Assembly (NCBI GenBank): GCA_024684155.1
Contig: JAIKXK010000165.1
Coordinates: forward strand, 1 to 8,065
DNA from: Lachnospiraceae bacterium
GTDB lineage: Bacteria > Bacillota > Clostridia > Lachnospirales > Lachnospiraceae
Length of the DNA stretch: 8,065 bases
Reading direction: 5' to 3'
Part shown: one piece after another, positions 1 through 5,373 of the stretch
Numbering within the stretch: the first letter of the stretch is position 1
Layout of the letters: every line of letters starts with the position of its first letter
Made by a program: the position numbers and the translations under genes
The notes under the pieces: generated by a model
Database searches by the model: none
What the model was told of the DNA's origin: nothing
What the model saw: only the letters and a program-made list of their open reading frames with translations

Positions 1-1161
1 TAAATCAGTCAAAAATCCATTTAAAGTTTCAAAGTCACAATCCTCTATAGGAAGATTTAGTTTCTCTATTACTTCATCCATTGGAGTGGAACCATGCATT
101 AAAAATTCGTCCTTCGGAAGTTCAAGGACGCTTTCATCCTCTACATCATGCTCGTCTTCAATATTTCCAACGATTTCTTCTAATATATCCTCCATTGAGA
201 CAATACCTGACATCTGACCATACTCATCTACAACCACAATCAAATGGCTTTTCGAAAGTTGCATCTGCGTAAATAAGGTATGAATCCCATGGGTTTCCGG
301 GACAAATTCTGGTATGTACATAATATCACTAATATCACGAATTTTTTTACTGTATAAATCCGTTCTCGCAGAGTATTTTAAGATTTCCTTCATATGGATA
401 ATACCAATAATATGATCTAAGTCATCTATATATACGGGAATTCTCGAATAATGATTCTCATTAAAAAAATGAATGGCTTCTTTCAAAGAATCATCTCCAT
501 CTAAAGCACATACATTCTTACGATTAATCATAATATCTTTCGCTATTTTATCATCAAATTCAAAGATATTTTGAATCATAGCAGCTTCTGAAGCCTTAAA
601 AACTCCTTGCTCATGGCCTTCATTAATTAAATCTATTACATCCTCTTCTGTAACATCATCAATTTCTTTTCTTGGATCCACCCCAAACATTACTGATATA
701 GGAATGGAAATAAGATTTGCCACCTCCCGTAAAGGGAAAAATAATATTTCAAGAATACGATATCCTTTTTTTACTTTAGGAAAAATTTCCTTGGCATTTT
801 TTGATGATAAGTGATACGGAACAAAAATTCCCACACTTAAATAAATTACTAAAAGGGCACATACAAATACTAAATACAATAATAAATGTTGAATCACACT
901 AGCAACTACATGTTCTTCTACAAATTTATAAAGAAAATATACAGCCAGTTCAGATATAAATACCCCAAATACCAGAGTTGTTAAAAAAGTTCCTTTTACC
1001 TTAAAATAGTCATCGCTGTAATGATCGTAGTAAGTTCTATTATCATCTTCTTCACTAAAATCTGTATCATTTAATTCATCTAATGTAAAGTAAAATAGAC
1101 TACATAATATCTGTAAGGCCAAAACTGTAACAATTACAATCGCCCATATCCCAGACGCCAT
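1..1161 (-). CDS. HlyC/CorC (CNNM)-type membrane protein with CBS pair, 3' end cut by window edge
   Basis: The first 387 codons are present and open to the left edge; no stop is reached. Hydrophobic segments lie at about residues 4-25, 58-80 and 89-115, with a further apolar stretch near 134-160, giving a short DUF21-like membrane part. A cytosolic CBS pair follows: CBS1 about 205-265 (HYSRIPVY at 237-244), CBS2 about 275-333 (VVVDEYGQMSGIVSMEDILEE, about 309-329, the family hallmark). The start of the C-terminal CorC_HlyC domain is seen from about 347. Such proteins are linked to magnesium or other divalent-cation transport, with nucleotide binding at the CBS pair. The membrane part is unusual: the family's SASE-like motif and the GE..PK motif are not recognisable (GIFVPY stands at 111-116), so transport activity is uncertain. 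The ATG at 1161 is preceded by GGAGGG with 5-nt spacing. It starts 14 bp after the alr stop, so the two are probably co-transcribed. Confidence 0.88.
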   Translation of the reverse strand, partial: MASGIWAIVIVTVLALQILCSLFYFTLDELNDTDFSEEDDNRTYYDHYSDDYFKVKGTFLTTLVFGVFISELAVYFLYKFVEEHVVASVIQHLLLYLVFVCALLVIYLSVGIFVPYHLSSKNAKEIFPKVKKGYRILEILFFPLREVANLISIPISVMFGVDPRKEIDDVTEEDVIDLINEGHEQGVFKASEAAMIQNIFEFDDKIAKDIMINRKNVCALDGDDSLKEAIHFFNENHYSRIPVYIDDLDHIIGIIHMKEILKYSARTDLYSKKIRDISDIMYIPEFVPETHGIHTLFTQMQLSKSHLIVVVDEYGQMSGIVSMEDILEEIVGNIEDEHDVEDESVLELPKDEFLMHGSTPMDEVIEKLNLPIEDCDFETLNGFLTDL

Positions 1162-1175
1162 AAAAACCCTCCGTA

Positions 1176-2348
1176 TTACATTTGGTCAAAGGATTGATAT
1201 CCTTTGATTTCAATTAACTTACCATCTCTATAATACAATCTTGGAATACGCATTCCTAAATCACAGGCAAACTCATAATTAAATCTGCCAGATAATTCTC
1301 CTAAGTCTTCTAAGGTAATTTCTTCCTCTCCATCTTTTCCAACTAAAACAACCTGATCAAGAACCTTTACCTTGGGAATATCTGTCACATCAACCATAAA
1401 CTGATCCATGCAAACTCTGCCTAAAATTGGCGCCTTTTTTCCATGAATTAAGACATAGCCTTTAGAAGATAATCCCCTGCAATATCCATCTGCATATCCA
1501 ACAGGAATGGTTGCTACTCTCGTATCCTTATCTAGAGTAATTGTTCCACCATAACTTATGCTTCTACCCTTTTCTAATGTCTTTACATGAACCACATGGG
1601 AATACAAAGAAAGGGCTGGTCGTAAATCAATATCACGAACCACCTCATCCGATGGCCAAAGTCCATAGAGAATAATTCCCGCTCTGGCTAAGTCCAAACT
1701 GGCAAGTGGGTACTCTAATATAGCTGCAGAGTTGGCACAGTGGCGATTTTCAAAGGTAACGCCTTCTTTTTCCAAAGCCTCTATCATTTCCATAAACTTA
1801 TGAAACTGTTCATCTGTGGAATGCTTATTCTTTTCATCGGATCTAGCGAAATGAGTAAAGATTCCATCCATTTTCAGATTCGGCAAAGCAGAAATCTTTT
1901 TAATTTCTTCAACAGAATCTTTACATACCTGATAACCAATACGGCTCATACCTGTATCAATTTTAATATGACAATTAACAGTTTTATTTAATTTCACTCC
2001 ATAATCAGAGTACTTTTTTGCCATTTCATAAGTAAAAATTGTAGGGCAAACGTCATTTTTAATTAATTCTTCATAAGAATCTTCAAAGGAATATCCTAAA
2101 ATTAAAATTGGTTTTTTAATATTTGCTTCTCTAAGTTCTACTGCTTCTTCTGCAGTAGCCACAGCAAATCCCCATACATAATCTACATCTTCTAAGGTCA
2201 CAGCAATGGGAACACAGCCGTGTCCATAGCCATCTGCTTTGATAACAGCAACAATCTTTGTGTTATCCTTTAATCTTTCCTTCATACGTTTCACATTCCA
2301 AAGTACGTTATCTAAATCCACTTTGGCGTAAACACGTTTATATTTCAT
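1176..2348 (-). CDS. alr: Alanine racemase (PLP-dependent)
   Basis: This enzyme interconverts L- and D-alanine in the cytoplasm, supplying D-Ala for peptidoglycan. The product is 390 residues, the normal full length. An N-terminal TIM barrel holds the PLP lysine K37 in VIKADGYGHG (35-44). Other recognisable family positions are R136 in MSRIGYQ, H166, H203/S207 in HCANSAA and R222. The C-terminal beta domain carries the second catalytic base Y266 in SISYGGT, then GYADGY (284-289) and the CMDQ motif (313-316). All the catalytic residues I can place are intact. The ATG at 2348 follows a GAGG/AAGG-rich Shine-Dalgarno stretch. The gene lies 39 bp after the nnr stop, an nnr-alr pairing that is common in Firmicutes. 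That gap contains two TATAAT hexamers without good -35 boxes, so a weak promoter of its own is possible, but co-transcription from nnr is simpler. Confidence 0.97.
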   Translation of the reverse strand: MKYKRVYAKVDLDNVLWNVKRMKERLKDNTKIVAVIKADGYGHGCVPIAVTLEDVDYVWGFAVATAEEAVELREANIKKPILILGYSFEDSYEELIKNDVCPTIFTYEMAKKYSDYGVKLNKTVNCHIKIDTGMSRIGYQVCKDSVEEIKKISALPNLKMDGIFTHFARSDEKNKHSTDEQFHKFMEMIEALEKEGVTFENRHCANSAAILEYPLASLDLARAGIILYGLWPSDEVVRDIDLRPALSLYSHVVHVKTLEKGRSISYGGTITLDKDTRVATIPVGYADGYCRGLSSKGYVLIHGKKAPILGRVCMDQFMVDVTDIPKVKVLDQVVLVGKDGEEEITLEDLGELSGRFNYEFACDLGMRIPRLYYRDGKLIEIKGYQSFDQM

Positions 2349-2387
2349 ACTAACCTTACCTCACACTATTATAAGATTTAACCACAA

Positions 2388-3887
2388 TTATAATACATAT
2401 TCCTTCAGGATAAAAGGAATCTCTTCTAAAATATCACTAGCCATTACAGATGCCTTTCCTTTTTTTAGTGAAGCCATATCTCCACAGAGGCCATGAAGGT
2501 ATACCCCAAGAGGACCTGCTACATCGCCTTTTACTCCAAGAGCCATAAGCCCACCAATAATTCCCGATAACACATCTCCACTTCCAGCGGTAGCCATACC
2601 ACTATTTCCAGACATATTTATATAACTTTGTAGAAATGGAACTGCTGTTATGGTAGTAGCATCTTTTAAAACTACAACCACATTATTATCTCTTGAGTAT
2701 TCCTCTGCAACAGAGATTGCATTTTCTTTTATATAAGATACTGGTTGTTCTGTCATACGACTCATTTCTCCTAAATGAGGAGTCAATACAATTTCCATAT
2801 GAGGACGTTTTAAAATATTTTTATATTTTGAAATGATATTTAGTCCATCTGCATCTACTACCATTGGAACAGATACATGTTCCATAACAAATTTTACTAT
2901 TTTTGTTTGTAATGTTTCTGTAGATAATCCAGGTCCCATAATTACCACATCGGCCCAGTTTAACTGTTCTTGCAAATATCCTTCATCCAGTTTCGATTCA
3001 TAAGTACAAATCAAAGCTTCCGGAAGAGATGATTGCAATATCCCACGATTCGCTTCATCCGTATAAATTTTTACAAGTCCGGCTCCCATTAAATAGCAAG
3101 CCTTTGCACTAAAGAGTGCTGCCCCTGCCATATTCTTAGAACCAGCAATCACAAGCACTTTTCCGAAACACCCCTTATGAGAATCATTTTCTCTTTTAGG
3201 AATGAAGAATTTTATATCTTTCTTTTCAAAAGAAAGAGCGCCTGTTTTACCAGGATCAAAGGCTTTTTCTGAAATCCCTATATCATAAAGATGAACGTCA
3301 CCACAATAATCTTTTCCAGGATATAAAAGATGTCCTATCTTGTAATAAGCAAAGGTTACTGTGGCATGACATTTTAATGCAACTCCTAAAACTCTACCAT
3401 CATCCGCACTAATTCCACTGGGAATATCTATGGCTATCTTATAAGCCATAAATTCATTTAAAGTTTCAATAATATCTTTATAATCTCCATCAATAGCTCT
3501 GCTTAATCCTGTACCAAAAATACCATCTAGAATAACATCACAAGTCTGTAATTCCCGAAGATCTAATGCAAATGGTACTCCATACGCCACGGCCATTTCA
3601 TACTGCTTTTTTTCATCCAAACTAAATTTCGTTTTATCGCAGCATAAATAAATTTTCACCTGATAGCCTTCATCAAATAACAATCTGGATACTGCAATAC
3701 CATCACCACCGTTATTACCCGGGCCACATACGATTCCAATATAACTTTCCTTTGAAAACTTCTTCTTAATAAAATCACAAACCGAAAGGGAAGCCTTCTC
3801 CATCAAAACTAAAGATGGAACAAAAAAGTTGTTTATTATAGTTTCATCACAGTTATGCATTTCTTTTCCATTTAAGATATGTTTCAT
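2388..3887 (-). CDS. nnr: Bifunctional NAD(P)HX epimerase / ADP-dependent NAD(P)HX dehydratase
   Basis: This cytosolic metabolite-repair enzyme handles hydrated, dead-end NADH and NADPH. The N-terminal YjeF_N domain epimerises R- and S-NAD(P)HX; the C-terminal ribokinase-like domain dehydrates the S form using ADP. From the corrected start the protein has 499 residues, the usual size for the fused form. The epimerase half (about 1-215) shows GPGNNGGDG (55-63), DGIFGTG (121-127) and DIPSG (154-158). The dehydratase half (about 225-499) shows SHKG.FGKVLVIAGS (236-250), GPG (318-320), DADGLN (345-350), LTPHLGEM (368-375) and GSGDVLSG (435-442) with catalytic D438. The frame extends 10 codons upstream to an ATG at 3917. 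I reject that start because it lies in the loop of a hairpin, while the ATG at 3887 has GGGAGG six bases upstream and gives the family's typical MK..L.G.EM opening. Alanine racemase follows. Confidence 0.96.
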   Translation of the reverse strand: MKHILNGKEMHNCDETIINNFFVPSLVLMEKASLSVCDFIKKKFSKESYIGIVCGPGNNGGDGIAVSRLLFDEGYQVKIYLCCDKTKFSLDEKKQYEMAVAYGVPFALDLRELQTCDVILDGIFGTGLSRAIDGDYKDIIETLNEFMAYKIAIDIPSGISADDGRVLGVALKCHATVTFAYYKIGHLLYPGKDYCGDVHLYDIGISEKAFDPGKTGALSFEKKDIKFFIPKRENDSHKGCFGKVLVIAGSKNMAGAALFSAKACYLMGAGLVKIYTDEANRGILQSSLPEALICTYESKLDEGYLQEQLNWADVVIMGPGLSTETLQTKIVKFVMEHVSVPMVVDADGLNIISKYKNILKRPHMEIVLTPHLGEMSRMTEQPVSYIKENAISVAEEYSRDNNVVVVLKDATTITAVPFLQSYINMSGNSGMATAGSGDVLSGIIGGLMALGVKGDVAGPLGVYLHGLCGDMASLKKGKASVMASDILEEIPFILKEYVL

Positions 3888-3893
3888 AAACTT

Positions 3894-3899
3894 CCTCCC
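3894..3899 (-). promoter_or_regulatory. Shine-Dalgarno of nnr (decides the start)
   Basis: GGGAGG on the minus strand lies 6 bases before the ATG at 3887, the ideal spacing. It supports starting nnr at 3887 and not at the in-frame ATG at 3917. It begins only one or two bases after the U-tract of the upstream hairpin, so formation of that hairpin may also affect ribosome access. Confidence 0.85.
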
Positions 3900-3900
3900 G

Positions 3901-3929
3901 AAAAAAGTGCCTTGCATTGCAAGACACTT
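3901..3929 (-). terminator. Terminator-like hairpin between the coiled-coil gene and nnr (possible attenuator)
   Basis: On the minus strand the arms AAGTGTCTTGCA and TGCAAGGCACTT flank a single central base. In RNA they form about 11 base pairs including one G-U, with a three-base loop, followed by Us from a run of six T (3901-3906, the first two of which also pair in the stem). Read on the plus strand the stem has a C-A mismatch and no T-run, so the structure is directional and fits minus-strand transcription. It lies 13 bases after the stop of the coiled-coil gene and just before the nnr Shine-Dalgarno. The U-tract is short (four unpaired Us, then C), so termination may be partial, with read-through into nnr-alr. 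A DNA-binding dyad is the alternative reading. Confidence 0.72.
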
Positions 3930-3942
3930 CCATCATACCATT

Positions 3943-4653
3943 TTATTCATCTTTTTTTACATTAAAGTTTGTACTTCTGTCTTTGTTTGCTTCTTTTTCT
4001 TCCTTTTGACGTACAGAAGCTGATTCTTCATGATGGGTTGACTGAATTGGCAATTCCTCTTCATATTTCACATCAAACATCTGCATCACATCTTTTCCAA
4101 ACAAATCATGAAGATAAGAATAAATCTCTTTATTATTAATCTCCCGATTTTGTTTTTTAATGATGTTTTTCTTTAATTCAATTCGAACGTTAGTAATCCA
4201 CTCTGTTATTTCTTTTGCTTCTGAAGCATTGGTTCGAAGTCTGGCATAACAATAAGTCATAGTCGCTAACATTAACTCATCATTTTTATCCTTCAACAGC
4301 CTAGGAATATCCATAAGCTCATCTTCATCAGCTTCTATTTTTGCATTGGTATCATCTAAAAGGCGTTTGTTATCCGCAAGCTTTTTCTCGCTTTCCGCTG
4401 TTGCTTTTTTCGCATCAGCACCTTCCATATTATCTACAATGCCCTTCATTAGATCATTCTTGATTTTTTTTAATTCTTTCACTTCCTGATTCAACTGGCC
4501 TTGACGAACTAATATCTCTTTTTCTTCAACTTCCAGGGTTTTTACGTTGTCAGGTTTACCACTTATAGCAAACAGACGATGCCATTTTTGATCCAGCACC
4601 AGGGTTGGAATACGATTATTTTTTAAGGCTTGTTCAAACTGCTTCTCATCCAT
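3943..4653 (-). CDS. Uncharacterised coiled-coil protein between rex and nnr
   Basis: I do not recognise a named family or function. The protein has 236 residues, with no signal peptide and no membrane segment, so it is probably cytosolic. The N-terminus (about 12-30, NNRIPTLVLDQKWHRLF) looks like a compact conserved motif. Residues about 38-130 are rich in E, K, L and D with heptad-like spacing and probably form an antiparallel coiled coil, broken near G79. A helical segment at 128-200 contains TYCYARLRTNASEAKEITEW. The last 35 or so residues (QSTHHEESASVRQKEEKE and on) are charged and probably disordered. The ATG at 4653 has AAGGAG six bases upstream, and that site overlaps the rex stop codon; the gap to rex is 10 bp. 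It is therefore almost certainly co-transcribed, and perhaps translationally coupled, with rex. A terminator-like hairpin follows the gene. Confidence 0.85.
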   Translation of the reverse strand: MDEKQFEQALKNNRIPTLVLDQKWHRLFAISGKPDNVKTLEVEEKEILVRQGQLNQEVKELKKIKNDLMKGIVDNMEGADAKKATAESEKKLADNKRLLDDTNAKIEADEDELMDIPRLLKDKNDELMLATMTYCYARLRTNASEAKEITEWITNVRIELKKNIIKKQNREINNKEIYSYLHDLFGKDVMQMFDVKYEEELPIQSTHHEESASVRQKEEKEANKDRSTNFNVKKDE

Positions 4654-4663
4654 AATAAACTCC

Positions 4664-5287
4664 TTAGATTTGAGTAATATTATAGGAAAGCTGCATCAGA
4701 CTATCAGAAAGATGTACATTTTGAACTACTACATTATCCGGTACTTCTAAATCCACATGAGCAAAGTTCCATATGGCGGTAATTCCCATTTCTACAAGTT
4801 CTTGCGCCACCTTTTCTGCATTATCTTTTGGCAGGGTAAGAGCTGCAATATCAACTTTATTCTTCTTTAAGAAATCAGAAAGTTCACTCATATGGTGCAC
4901 TTCAACACCACTTACCGTTCTTCCTACCTTTTCTTCATTTACATCAAATAATCCAATCATACGAAAAGATAGGCGTTCAAAATTTACATAATTTGCAATG
5001 GCCTGACCTAAGTTTCCTGCACCTATAAGTATAACATTATGCATTTGATTTAGTCCTAAAATTTTACCAATTTCATCATGCAAAAATTTAACATTATAGC
5101 CATAGCCCTGCTGACCAAATCCTCCAAAATTATTTAAATCCTGACGAATCTGCGAAGCAGTAACATGCATTAATTTTGATAGTTCATTTGATGATATTCT
5201 CTCAACATTTGAATCCAGCAATTCACCAAGATATCGGTAATATCTAGGCATTCTGCGGATTACTGCCTGTGAAATTTCACGTTCCAT
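4664..5287 (-). CDS. rex: Redox-sensing transcriptional repressor Rex
   Basis: Rex is a homodimeric repressor that binds DNA when NAD+ is abundant and lets go when NADH rises, controlling fermentation and electron-transfer genes in anaerobes. The corrected product has 207 residues, the usual Rex size. The winged helix (about 1-80) holds RRMPRYYRYL (11-20) and the hallmark TASQIRQDLNNFGGFGQQGYGY (43-64, positions given for the whole motif). The Rossmann domain has GAGNLGQA (89-96) and D115 in GLFDVN, then IWNFAHVDLEVP (172-183) and the C-terminal helix that is swapped between subunits. The frame runs up to an ATG at 5353, but that codon lies inside the Rex operator and promoter. The ATG at 5287 has AGAGGA seven bases upstream and gives the typical Rex N-terminus; an ATG at 5305 lacks a site. 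A Rex operator over the promoter predicts autoregulation. An ABC-F gene lies upstream. Confidence 0.97.
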   Translation of the reverse strand: MEREISQAVIRRMPRYYRYLGELLDSNVERISSNELSKLMHVTASQIRQDLNNFGGFGQQGYGYNVKFLHDEIGKILGLNQMHNVILIGAGNLGQAIANYVNFERLSFRMIGLFDVNEEKVGRTVSGVEVHHMSELSDFLKKNKVDIAALTLPKDNAEKVAQELVEMGITAIWNFAHVDLEVPDNVVVQNVHLSDSLMQLSYNITQI

Positions 5288-5294
5288 TATCCGT

Positions 5295-5300
5295 TCCTCT
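5295..5300 (-). promoter_or_regulatory. Shine-Dalgarno of rex (decides the start)
   Basis: AGAGGA on the minus strand lies 7 bases before the ATG at 5287. With the predicted transcription start near 5313-5315 this leaves a leader of about 26-28 bases. It excludes the longer reading (ATG at 5353), which would begin upstream of the promoter's -10 box. Confidence 0.8.
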
Positions 5301-5320
5301 CGCATCAATATCTTTACAAA

Positions 5321-5349
5321 AGTATAAAATGTTTTACAGTTATTGTCAA
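5321..5349 (-). promoter_or_regulatory. Sigma-A promoter of rex
   Basis: On the minus strand a perfect -35 TTGACA (5344-5349) is separated by exactly 17 bp from the -10 TATACT (5321-5326), which differs from consensus at one base. Transcription should begin at an A near 5313-5315 and read through rex and the coiled-coil gene, and past the hairpin into nnr-alr-corC if that hairpin is leaky. The -35 lies within the Rex operator. Confidence 0.88.
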
Positions 5350-5360
5350 ACATTTAACAA
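5343..5360 (-). promoter_or_regulatory. Rex operator (ROP site) overlapping the rex -35 box
   Basis: The 18-mer TTGTTAAATGTTTGACAA on the minus strand matches the known Rex consensus TTGTTAA-N4-TTAACAA at 13 of 14 fixed positions; the single change (TTGACAA) creates the perfect -35 hexamer. The half-sites are inverted, as expected for a dimer. Binding here would block RNA polymerase, so rex should be repressed by its own product at low NADH and derepressed at high NADH. The site lies 13 bp after the stop of the ABC-F gene. Confidence 0.9.
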
Positions 5361-5373
5361 CTCTCAAAACAGC

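Noticed and set aside
81..272. Plus-strand open frame of 63 codons and several similar ones elsewhere on the plus strand
   Set aside because: Each lies antisense inside a well-supported minus-strand gene, has no convincing ribosome binding site and shows no domain-like composition.
3905..3929. The near-palindrome as a second Rex site or other protein operator
   Set aside because: It does not resemble the Rex consensus, and the G-U pair and one-sided T-run fit an RNA hairpin better; a DNA-binding role cannot be fully excluded.
3932..3937. TATGAT hexamer between the coiled-coil gene stop and the hairpin, as an nnr promoter
   Set aside because: No -35 at usable distance, and transcription would begin inside the hairpin; it looks like chance in AT-rich sequence.
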